A stretch of 64,000 nt of DNA from Desulfogranum marinum (lineage in GTDB: Bacteria; Desulfobacterota; Desulfobulbia; Desulfobulbales; Desulfobulbaceae), in the NCBI RefSeq assembly GCF_016918565.1, contig NZ_JAFFQD010000027.1, forward strand, positions 1-64,000. Direction: 5' to 3'. The notes beneath the pieces were generated by a model, which was given only the letters and a program-made list of their open reading frames with translations, did not search any database and was not told where the DNA came from. This document shows positions 45,169 to 52,612 of this stretch, in pieces. Position 1 is the first letter of the stretch. Each line of letters opens with the position of its first letter. The position numbers and the translations under genes were made by a program.

Positions 45169-46497
45169 CTAGTTCTTATTTTTTTTCACTTCATAAGTAT
45201 CAGCTACCCGGTCCTGAAGAACAACGGAACCAAATCCTCGAGGATCGGTGGTGCGATAGAGGTCTTTAGCCCTGTCCCGGCATTTTTTGCAGCTATTGAA
45301 CGGTATCGTAAAGGCGTGGACATAGTTGTTGAGTCCTGAGGCCGTTACTTCTGTAAAACCCGGGCAGTGTGGACAGGTGTGATAGGATCTCTCTTCCTCC
45401 ACATCAAAACCGGTGGTGTCGTAAAATATTCGTTTACTGGTTTTGACTACTTTCTCGCCGGCCAAATCCTTTTTTAACCGGTCCCGCTGTTTATACAGTT
45501 CCAGGGCCTGGTCGCAGACTGTGGCAATGTGGCTGTTCATATCAGCGGACTGGATAAAATTTCGTGGATCGTAGTCCGGTTCTTTGACGTTGGACGTATC
45601 CAGGCCGGCCATGGCCAGGATAATTCCCAGGTTTGTATAAGGGAGCGCACCTTCGATGGAATATCCTCCCTCAAGCACACAGATATCCGGGTTGAGCAGG
45701 CGATTGAGTCGGGCATACCCTTGGGCAGTGAAGTTCATGTTGGTGATCGGGTCAGTGTAGTGATTATCCTGTCCTGCTGAATTGATAATGATTTCCGGCT
45801 GAAAATCATCGAGAAGAGGCATGATAACCCGTTCCATGGCCATGTCAAAGCCTTCTTCCGATGTGGCCGGGGGCAGGGGAAGGTTAATGGTGTAACCGGG
45901 TGCTGAAGGACCACCTGCTTCATGGATAAAGCCGGTTCCCGGATAGAGGGTACGCCCGTCTTGGTGAAGCGATATAAACAGGGTGTCCGGGTCGTTATAA
46001 AAAATATCCTGAGTGCCGTCCCCATGGTGGCAGTCGGTATCTACTATTGCCACTTTTCTGACCCCGTAATGACGACGGATATATTCCACCATGATTGCTT
46101 CTATGTTGACGATACAGAAACCACGGTCGCCGAAAACAGTCTGCATGGCATGGTGGCCTGGTGGCCTGACAACGGCAAAGGCCTTTTTTACTTGTTTGTC
46201 CATGACCGCCCGAGCCGCCCTTATGGCGCCACCTGCTGATATAAGGTGGGATTCGGTGAGGAGTTTTTGTGATGAAGGGACGCAGATGTGGACGCGGTCG
46301 ATATCCTTGTGTTGTGCTATCTCCGGGTTGAAGAACGAAATATTTTCCACATCCTCAAGACCTTCTTCGATAAGCTGATCTTTGGTGTAGAGGAGGCGTT
46401 CTTCCCGTTCCGGGTGGGTTGGACTGATGCACCAGTCAAATGCCGGGAAAAGGACCAGACCTGTTGGATTCGGTGCGGTGGGCATAAAGTGTGACAT
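45169..46497 (-). CDS. Histone-deacetylase-like hydrolase with C-terminal zinc-ribbon-like tail
   Basis: The 442-residue protein has an arginase/deacetylase-fold catalytic domain (about 1-310): RPPGHHAMQTVFGDRGFCIVNIEA, the zinc-binding VDTDCHHGDGTQDIFY, FISLHQDGRTLYPGTG and NSAGQDNHYTDP with the later zinc aspartate. The tail (about 360-442) carries CPHC and CKKC pairs, a likely zinc ribbon not usual in this family. Bacterial members deacetylate acetylpolyamines, acetyl-lysine or other amides. It starts 15 bases after the hydantoinase-like gene, with AGAGGAA as ribosome site, so the two form an operon. Confidence 0.85.
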   Translation of the reverse strand: MSHFMPTAPNPTGLVLFPAFDWCISPTHPEREERLLYTKDQLIEEGLEDVENISFFNPEIAQHKDIDRVHICVPSSQKLLTESHLISAGGAIRAARAVMDKQVKKAFAVVRPPGHHAMQTVFGDRGFCIVNIEAIMVEYIRRHYGVRKVAIVDTDCHHGDGTQDIFYNDPDTLFISLHQDGRTLYPGTGFIHEAGGPSAPGYTINLPLPPATSEEGFDMAMERVIMPLLDDFQPEIIINSAGQDNHYTDPITNMNFTAQGYARLNRLLNPDICVLEGGYSIEGALPYTNLGIILAMAGLDTSNVKEPDYDPRNFIQSADMNSHIATVCDQALELYKQRDRLKKDLAGEKVVKTSKRIFYDTTGFDVEEERSYHTCPHCPGFTEVTASGLNNYVHAFTIPFNSCKKCRDRAKDLYRTTDPRGFGSVVLQDRVADTYEVKKNKN

Positions 46498-46512
46498 GTT
46501 GTGTTCCTCTTC

Positions 46513-48159
46513 CTAGAGTTGTTCGAGGCCAGGCCGGATCTGTGCCTTGAGAGAAATGATTTTTCCGGAGCTGCTGAACCCGCGAACGGTATTCATCTCC
46601 TGACGCTCGAGAAAATCAATTTCCGGTATTTTTTCCATCCCAAATTCTGCAGCCATAGTGGTGATCACTTCGGTGAGCCTCGCTTCGGCATCACTCATAT
46701 CAAAATAGGACCGCACTGTACCCCTGTAACCGGTTTCGGGGATGGAAAGCGTACCGTCTGAGGTGTCTGCATATAAGGTGGCCTGCAGGGTGGGCCGTGT
46801 TCTACCTGAGCCGATAGCATTGGCAACTTCATAGTGCTCCGGCACACTGCATGGGAGCTGTAACGTGTCTGCCAGTATCTGTTGTATTGCCTTGGCAGGT
46901 CCTCCGACAAGAATGATTTCTTTGGGGTTGATTCTTTTCAGGTTGAGCAGTGCTGCCACAGTGTAGACCGGTCGACTGAACACTTCCTCAATCATTTGCT
47001 CTACGACTTGGTTTATCCGATTGGCAAAGGCTTGCAACAGTTGTACTGCTGTCTTTTCGGGCGTTTGGTCCGGGATCAATTGCAGCATGGCTTGTTCCGC
47101 CTTTGCTCCATCACCTATCTGAAGTGTTTTGAGGACGATCATTGCATCTGTGGGCGTAGGAACGTTACCTCCCAGCGCCAAAGGCGGGCCCTCTTTTTGC
47201 GGGCCTATGGAGAAATCTTTGTCTGTGTAGGAGACTGCACTGTCTCCTCCCAGGCCGATACTTTTGGTGTTTAATGCCCTTATCAGGGTTGGTCGTTCCT
47301 TGATGGTAACCCCATATGGTTCCAGCAAGGGGGAGCCGTCAGCAAAAATGGCGATGTCCGTGGTTGTCCCACCTATGTCGAGCAGGACCGCGTCGTGGAT
47401 ATTTTTTTGCAGGGCAAGGCAACCCATTACGCTTGCAGAAGGACCGGAATGCACACTCTCACAGGGGGTGTCACTGGCAGCTGTAAAGGGGATGGTGCCG
47501 CCGTCAGCTTTGAGGATATAGCACGGGCAGTTAATTTTCAGCTGCTGAAGACCGTTTTCCATGGCCTCTTTAAAAAACATGAACCGTGATTTTAATGCCG
47601 CGTTAAGCCAGGTTGAATAGACTCTTCTTGGGAAGTTGGGCAGGCCGGATATGCGATGGCCCATGCTGATGTGTGGAAAACTGTCTGCCAAACGGTCATG
47701 GGTATCTTGTTCGTGGCTGTTGTTACGATGGGAAAATTTGGTGACCACGCCTATGCTTTCAATCCCCTTGTCTTTAAAGGTGACTGCAGCATCATCAATA
47801 GTGGATTGGTCCGGGGATTTAATTATATGACCGCGATGATCAATGGCACCGTTAAGAAAACAGACATGTTCTCCGCAATCAAGAAAGTTTGGATTCATTC
47901 CAGGACCTGCCTGGATGAACATCCCGACCTTGTCAAAGGTTTCGTTGACAATGGCGTTGGTACAGAGAGTGGTGCTGAGATGGATTCGGGCGAGATCTGC
48001 AGGAGAGTCCGGGAGCAATGTTTTCAGGAGGGCTATAATGGAATCACTCAGGTTGTCCTGGTCAACTTGCACTTTATTCTTTACCAGTATTTTCTCTCCG
48101 TCCAGCAAAACTCCGTCTGCGTGGGTTCCGCCTACATCAATGCCGATAATAAGAGCCAT
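46513..48159 (-). CDS. Hydantoinase/oxoprolinase-family protein (HyuA-like)
   Basis: The 548-residue ASKHA-fold protein opens with LIIGIDVGGTHADGVLLDG (phosphate-1 loop). It has HLSTTLCTNAIVNETFDKVGMFIQAGPGMNPNF and the second loop VLLDIGGTTTDIAIFADG. These are the signatures of the HyuA/oxoprolinase alpha family, but at 548 residues it is shorter than N-methylhydantoinase A (about 700). It presumably uses ATP to open a lactam or carboxylate-activated ring, substrate unknown. AAGGAGAGG precedes the start. It is the first gene of a two-gene operon with the deacetylase-like enzyme, and no HyuB-type subunit is near. Confidence 0.85.
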   Translation of the reverse strand: MALIIGIDVGGTHADGVLLDGEKILVKNKVQVDQDNLSDSIIALLKTLLPDSPADLARIHLSTTLCTNAIVNETFDKVGMFIQAGPGMNPNFLDCGEHVCFLNGAIDHRGHIIKSPDQSTIDDAAVTFKDKGIESIGVVTKFSHRNNSHEQDTHDRLADSFPHISMGHRISGLPNFPRRVYSTWLNAALKSRFMFFKEAMENGLQQLKINCPCYILKADGGTIPFTAASDTPCESVHSGPSASVMGCLALQKNIHDAVLLDIGGTTTDIAIFADGSPLLEPYGVTIKERPTLIRALNTKSIGLGGDSAVSYTDKDFSIGPQKEGPPLALGGNVPTPTDAMIVLKTLQIGDGAKAEQAMLQLIPDQTPEKTAVQLLQAFANRINQVVEQMIEEVFSRPVYTVAALLNLKRINPKEIILVGGPAKAIQQILADTLQLPCSVPEHYEVANAIGSGRTRPTLQATLYADTSDGTLSIPETGYRGTVRSYFDMSDAEARLTEVITTMAAEFGMEKIPEIDFLERQEMNTVRGFSSSGKIISLKAQIRPGLEQL

Positions 48160-48362
48160 GTTTGCCTCTCCTTAAAAAGGATTTTCAATCGCCGGTAGCT
48201 TCGATTGCCTTTATCGTATTTTTTTAATGAATAGCAGCAGACTACCCCTAAGAAGGAGAGAAAGACAAGAGAATTTTCCGGTGGTACAGACAACAGACGT
48301 GGAATCGCAATGAAAGACAGATCACATTGTATGTTGTTAAGCAAGAAAAAGATTTGCTCCTC

Positions 48363-48504
48363 GGCAGCACCCCCCGACCCTGCACGTTATGCGTGTCGAG
48401 CATACCGATGTATCGAAGTCGGAGCGTATCTGCTATTCGGTCAGCTTGCAAATATTTGGAGCACTGCTCTAACATTACAGTTCGGGGGAGATCGGCAGAT
48501 TTTA
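48363..48504 (+). repeat. Dispersed repeat type 2, copy 2
   Basis: Aligns with 2665-2804 in the same orientation: GCAGCACCCC, GAGCATACCGATGTAT, TTCGGTCAGCTTG, ATTTGGAGCACTGCT, TTCGGGG and a final TTTTAG. It is followed without a gap by the end of the other repeat family, so the two may form a composite unit here. Confidence 0.6.
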
Positions 48505-48632
48505 GCCCGTATTTTTCATTAGTTCCAGCAGCGTCGGATTCGAGGGTTTTGGCAGTGAACAGGTAAGCGTAGACTCCGGGTAAGCGTAGACTCGGATGAT
48601 TACCTCTGTTTACTGCAAAAATACTGAAGCTG
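48505..48632 (-). repeat. Dispersed terminal-inverted-repeat element, partial reversed copy
   Basis: On the reverse strand this reads CTTCAGTATTTTTGCAGTAAA, then two GAGTCTACGCTTACC-type units, then a GACGCTG box and GGAACTAATGAAAAATACGGGC. It corresponds to the right half of copy B, including its GGTAAGCG/CGCTTACC core and right terminus, with several mismatches. The left half is not clearly present, so the copy is truncated or strongly diverged. Confidence 0.55.
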
Positions 48633-48681
48633 TGTAGGGGTTGCAGGCAAAAAACGGGTAGCGGTGAGCGATTACTTATAC

Positions 48682-49158
48682 TCATTTAGTAAACTCCGGC
48701 TCATAACCAACGGTAACGGTGTTGTCGGTGGTATTGCGGATGCTTAAGAAATGCTCATTGCCGGCGGTAAAAGGGTAGCGTGGGTTTGTACAAGGGGTAA
48801 AACCGAACTTTTCATAGAAGTGAAGAGCGCCCACAACAAACACAGTGTTTTCCTTAATCTCCTTCCGGCGAAGGGAAAAACGGAGTAACTCAGAACCAAT
48901 TCCACGATTTTGAAACTCAGGATTGACAGCCAGTGGTGCCAGATGCAAGCCACAGACCCTATGCTCTGTATATGCATTTGAATAGGCAATATAAGCGACC
49001 ACCTTGTTGCGGATAATACACATCCATTCGTGCAGCGTTCTTTCTTTTTTATGGAGGTTTTCAACAAGCTGTTTTTCATATCGGCTTCCTGGAAATGCTT
49101 GTTGGAGCAGAGCACTGACTTTCGGTCGGTCTTCTGTGGTAACTGGTCGTATTTTCAT
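48682..49158 (-). CDS. GNAT-family N-acetyltransferase
   Basis: The 158-residue protein has the GNAT fold. It opens MKIRPVTTEDRPKVSALLQQAF, has the beta4 strand VCGLHLAPLAVNPEFQ and the acetyl-CoA loop NRGIGSELLRFSL (R/QxxGxG/A). FYEKFGFTPCTNPRYPF near the C-terminus is typical of YhbS-like members. It transfers an acetyl group to an amine; the acceptor is unknown. It stands on the reverse strand, 60 bases from the small membrane protein gene at 49219-49491, and may share its transcript. Confidence 0.85.
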   Translation of the reverse strand: MKIRPVTTEDRPKVSALLQQAFPGSRYEKQLVENLHKKERTLHEWMCIIRNKVVAYIAYSNAYTEHRVCGLHLAPLAVNPEFQNRGIGSELLRFSLRRKEIKENTVFVVGALHFYEKFGFTPCTNPRYPFTAGNEHFLSIRNTTDNTVTVGYEPEFTK

Positions 49159-49218
49159 TGTTTGTTTGTGGACGTTAGTGGAGTTGCGAGGATCTGTTGT
49201 TTCTTTTATAGGTGGTGA

Positions 49219-49491
49219 CTATAGTTTTGTATGGCAGTATACACATATGAGATCGTCTGCCTTGGCTTCTTTCTCGCAATCCGGACAGTTTTTTGGGATG
49301 AGGTTCCTGGTGCCGGCCACAATTGCCGGCGGCGCCTTTTTTTGTTGTTCTATGAGGGTAGCGATTTTATGCATTCCCTCTTTTACTTCGATTTGCAGTT
49401 TTCGCAACAGTAAGAGTACCATAAGCACCATCATCATAGTCGTACCGACACATATCAGCAGTAACCAGTAGAATTCACTAACAGAAATCAT
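49219..49491 (-). CDS. Small membrane protein with C-terminal zinc ribbon
   Basis: The 90-residue protein has an N-terminal membrane helix (FYWLLLICVGTTMMMVLMVLLLL), a charged helical linker (VKEGMHKIATLIEQQKK) and a C-terminal zinc ribbon with two CxxC pairs (NCPDCEKEAK...ICVYCHTKL). The strong GGGAGGAC site 5 bases before the ATG supports it. The family is not recognised. The ribbon faces the cytoplasm if the N-terminus is periplasmic. Such anchored ribbons often recruit partner proteins, but this is inference. Confidence 0.75.
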   Translation of the reverse strand: MISVSEFYWLLLICVGTTMMMVLMVLLLLRKLQIEVKEGMHKIATLIEQQKKAPPAIVAGTRNLIPKNCPDCEKEAKADDLICVYCHTKL

Positions 49492-49592
49492 ATTGTCCTC
49501 CCTGCATCGTTATATGTTCTTGAGGCTTTTCAGTCAGTATACCCTGCTCTTTTTATCAGCTGCCGCATTGAGCTTCCCGGTACTTTTATGGA

Positions 49593-50189
49593 TCAGTCAC
49601 CGGTGAGTTTCCACTTTTTCTCATCCCGGATAAAAGTAAAATGGGCTTTATGAGGTTGGCCATCACAGTTTTCAGAAAAAGAGGCAAAGGGTGTATTTTT
49701 GTGAGAGCTATAGATGATATAGACTGCAGCTTCTTCTTTGGCGTCATCATGGACTATTGCTGTGATTTTAGTTAGCCTAAGTTCGCAAGCTTTTACCAAT
49801 ACTGATTTGTAGAGTTTTTTTGTTATAAAAGGGGATGCTTTATCAGTTAACTCAATCGTTACGACACTGTTTTGAACATCATGCATGTATTGCGGCCGGG
49901 CTGTATCGATATGGGAAAGCTTGATAAATCCGCCTTGAGCTAATCTTTCCAGGCGACTCAGCTGTTGGTTGTCTATCTCAAGTCCTTTATGAGGAATAAA
50001 AAGGACATTATTGCCGTAAAGAGTGAACGGCACAATGTCCGGGTGTGGAAATACTTCGTTTTTTAAAATTTGAGTAGCCCTGTACTTCGTCAAGCTGGGG
50101 TCCAGATACATTCGCACACTCACGCCACCAACGAGCAGGAACAGGAACAGTAATAGAAGTATGGCAAGTTTTTTGTTTGGAATATTCAT
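49593..50189 (-). CDS. Membrane-anchored protein of unknown function
   Basis: The 198-residue protein has a short basic N-terminus and one membrane helix (KLAILLLLFLFLLVGGVSV), and the rest appears extracytoplasmic. The exported part has alternating strands and helices (FTLYGNNVLFIPHKGLEIDNQ, VVTIELTDKASPFITKKLYKSV) and ends in HFTFIRDEKKWKLTGD, a segment often seen in cystatin/NTF2-like periplasmic domains. AGGGATGA overlaps the start region. I do not recognise a named family. It lies upstream of the 90-residue membrane protein gene on the same strand. Confidence 0.7.
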   Translation of the reverse strand: MNIPNKKLAILLLLFLFLLVGGVSVRMYLDPSLTKYRATQILKNEVFPHPDIVPFTLYGNNVLFIPHKGLEIDNQQLSRLERLAQGGFIKLSHIDTARPQYMHDVQNSVVTIELTDKASPFITKKLYKSVLVKACELRLTKITAIVHDDAKEEAAVYIIYSSHKNTPFASFSENCDGQPHKAHFTFIRDEKKWKLTGD

Positions 50190-50493
50190 CCCTATTTATA
50201 GGTACTGCGTAACCAACGGGGTAATATCAACAAGAAATATATTTTTACACAATATCAGCTATATCAGCAACGTGTTTTTTGTGACGTAGTGTGGAAGACG
50301 GAAATATGCGTAGGTGGCTCCGCCTCGTCTACAGCAGCAAGAGCAGCACCGATTATACCGGAGAAGGCATGCGGGTAAGATGTGCTGATTTTTTTCGAGC
50401 TCATTTTTGCTGAAGAATAAAGAGGTTCCCTTGTGTACTTGCTGTCAGCATGTAGTTTGTAAATGGATTGAAGCTCGATAGGGCGGCTTTTTT
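50190..50493. other. Intergenic region, nothing recognised
   Basis: About 300 bases between two reverse-strand genes. No gene, repeat end or terminator with a T run is seen for the DUF2293 gene in its downstream direction. Confidence 0.4.
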
Positions 50494-51216
50494 TTAGTCT
50501 TGCTGCTTTTTCTTTTCTTCCTTCAACCGGCTTAGCCGGTGTTCAGTTTCCAGCGCCTGCTGCAGAGGGCAGGGGTTGTCAAGAGTTTCTCCTGTCCGAT
50601 AACGGCTTAGCATGAGTTGGGATTTTTGGGCCAACATTCGACGGACTTCTCTTCTGCTTCCTTTTTTGCGAATAATGTGCATTTGGTCGTAGCCGGTTGT
50701 TTGATGACGCAACCAGGCTATAACAGCCGCTTCTACCCGCTTGTGAATAGGGATACGGGTGGTTCTGGCTACCGTTCCGGACCCGATAGGTGTTGCAAGA
50801 TCAGTGACTGATTTTGCCAGGCGTTCTGCAGTTTGCCTATGTGCAGGGTGAAAAGCGAGAAAATCCAGGGTTGCCTGGTAAAAATCCTCGACATATTCGG
50901 CATGTTTTCGTTCTTTACGTTTCAGTTGAGCAGCCCTCTGTCGCTCGTACTCCGGGGTGGAACGTTTGCGCTCAAGCTCTTGTTTAGCGGCTTCCACATG
51001 GCCTTTTTCGGCCCATATCCCTTTAGAGATGGTCCGTTTTCCCTTTTTGACCTGGACCTGCCAGGTGATGCATCGACTTTTGACACTTCGGGTGAGCGGA
51101 CCGTCCCCTGCCTTAAGAAAGACCCACTCCTGAGGTGGGGTCAACACGTTACCGTTGGTATCAATTACAGTTTTTTGTTTGGGGCCTGGTTGGACAATAC
51201 GGTTTTGAAAAGGCAT
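50494..51216 (-). CDS. DUF2293-family protein
   Basis: The 240-residue basic protein has an N-terminal region with EWVFLKAGDGPLTRSVKS and a lysine/arginine-rich helix. A C-terminal block follows (FLAFHPAHRQTAERLAKSVTDLATPIGSGTVARTTRIPIHKRVEAAVIAWLRHQTTGYDQM) that matches DUF2293. Members occur in bacteria and fungi and have no known activity. The positive charge and RGTxxR-like helices are compatible with nucleic-acid binding; that is inference. No partner gene is evident nearby. Confidence 0.8.
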   Translation of the reverse strand: MPFQNRIVQPGPKQKTVIDTNGNVLTPPQEWVFLKAGDGPLTRSVKSRCITWQVQVKKGKRTISKGIWAEKGHVEAAKQELERKRSTPEYERQRAAQLKRKERKHAEYVEDFYQATLDFLAFHPAHRQTAERLAKSVTDLATPIGSGTVARTTRIPIHKRVEAAVIAWLRHQTTGYDQMHIIRKKGSRREVRRMLAQKSQLMLSRYRTGETLDNPCPLQQALETEHRLSRLKEEKKKQQD

Positions 51217-51821
51217 GGCTGAAAGAATAAATCCTGTTTATACAGTTTAAGGTAAAGCTCGGGTCTCTGGTCCTTGGTAGATGGTTCCAAAGACCGCAGT
51301 AAGTGTTGTCGCAAGGTAACTGTTCACATACATTCCACAGAGTCTCCCAATGGTCGCTTATTTGCGAATAATCGAGCCTGTCAAAATATGAGACACCTCT
51401 GAGCAGTTACAAGCTTTAGGTGTAATAAATCAAAGAATCACCAATCCCGTGAGTTACGTCGCAAGATTTGACGCAAAGCATCGATGATATAATTCTTTAT
51501 TGCGTTATATCCTGCTTCAGCACGAATTTCTCATCAGTTCAGGGGGGCAGGTTATTTTTTTTTAAATGAGAAAATGTCCATGAGAAATTCGGGTAAGCCA
51601 TGATTATTCGTCTTATTGGTATGGCATGGTTGCAGAATTGGCAAGATAATTTATGGTGTTATCCTATTCCGTTGCACAGTACCAACGGTTCGTGTTGTTA
51701 AAAAGGAGAGGGACGTATTGGTAAGGGCGCATCTCACCTGAAAATGTAAGGTTGTAAGCATGGAGCGTTTTTTGGTAAATGATGTCTTCAATAATCAGGG
51801 CTTAAACACATCGATGAAAGT
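51217..51821. other. Intergenic region with a small reversed repeat copy
   Basis: About 600 bases between divergent genes. It contains the 75-base deleted element at 51523-51597. The rest shows no gene; the methyltransferase promoter is expected after 51600. Confidence 0.5.
51523..51597 (-). repeat. Dispersed terminal-inverted-repeat element, internally deleted reversed copy D
   Basis: Only about 75 bases, yet both ends are intact. In reverse it starts ACCCGAATTTCTCATGGAC and ends CTGAACTGATGAGAAATTCG. The middle found in copies A and B is missing. An end-preserving internal deletion is the hallmark of non-autonomous transposable elements. Confidence 0.65.
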
Positions 51822-52547
51822 ATGAAAAGTATTATTAGCGACCCACATAAAGATCCGTTGGGAGCCATGATGCTGGATTACCTGCATGGAGATTACGAGG
51901 TTTTCGCAGAGGTGGCTTCCACCAGGTTCAGTATGTCGACCATGTCTGCCAAGACCATGTTTAGAACATACGCGGAGATGGATGAGCTGGAGCGTGAGGC
52001 GCTGCACTTGTGCAGAGGGACGGTGTTGGATGTGGGGGCAGGGAGCGGTTGTCACAGCCTGTGCTTGCAGGAGCAAAATGTGGATGTAGATGCCTTGGAC
52101 ATATCACCCGGTTGTATCAAGGTTATGGAAAAGAGAGAGGTGAAAAATCCAATCCATAACAATCTTTTTTCTCTGGAGAGCGGAAACTATACCACCATCC
52201 TCATGCTCATGAACGGTCTTGGTATTTGTGGTTCACTTGACGGCTTGAATCTTTTTCTACAGCATGTCCGGAACCTATTGGCTGAGGATGGGCAGGTTAT
52301 TGCCGACTCTACAGACTTACGGTTACTGTATAATGATGAAGATGAGGAAGATGAATCTTTCGATGACAGTGACTACGGAGAAACTGAATTTATCATTACC
52401 TACGACACTCTAGTCTCCGTGCCTTTTCAATGGATATATGTGGGGTTTCCTGTCTTGCAGATGCTGGCTGAGTATAATGGGTTTGAATGTCAGCAGATTG
52501 CTACTGGGCAAAACGGTCACTATCTTGCCAGGATGTATAGGAGCTGA
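51822..52547 (+). CDS. SAM-dependent methyltransferase (class I)
   Basis: The 241-residue protein has a Rossmann methyltransferase core. Motif I is TVLDVGAGSGCHSLCLQE, followed by the acidic strand end VDALDISPGCIKVM. Motif IV-like TILMLMNGLGICGSLDGLNLFLQ and a post-core strand VIADSTDLRLLYN follow. An acidic loop (DEDEEDESFDDSDYGE) interrupts the C-terminal part. The substrate is unknown. It stands alone in the forward direction, convergent with the third hybrid kinase. Confidence 0.85.
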   Translation: MKSIISDPHKDPLGAMMLDYLHGDYEVFAEVASTRFSMSTMSAKTMFRTYAEMDELEREALHLCRGTVLDVGAGSGCHSLCLQEQNVDVDALDISPGCIKVMEKREVKNPIHNNLFSLESGNYTTILMLMNGLGICGSLDGLNLFLQHVRNLLAEDGQVIADSTDLRLLYNDEDEEDESFDDSDYGETEFIITYDTLVSVPFQWIYVGFPVLQMLAEYNGFECQQIATGQNGHYLARMYRS

Positions 52548-52612
52548 GAGGTGGGGAGGGAAAGAGTAAGGGGCGGGTCGTGACAGCCTCTTTTTTTCTT
52601 TATCGCGTTTAA

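Larger units (their letters stand above)
48160..48681. other. Intergenic region built largely of repeats
   Basis: About 520 bases between the hydantoinase-like gene start and the GNAT gene stop. It holds dispersed repeat type 2 (48363-48504) directly abutting a reversed fragment of the terminal-inverted-repeat element (48505-48632). The first 200 bases should contain the operon promoter, not resolvable by eye. No gene is supported. Confidence 0.55.
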
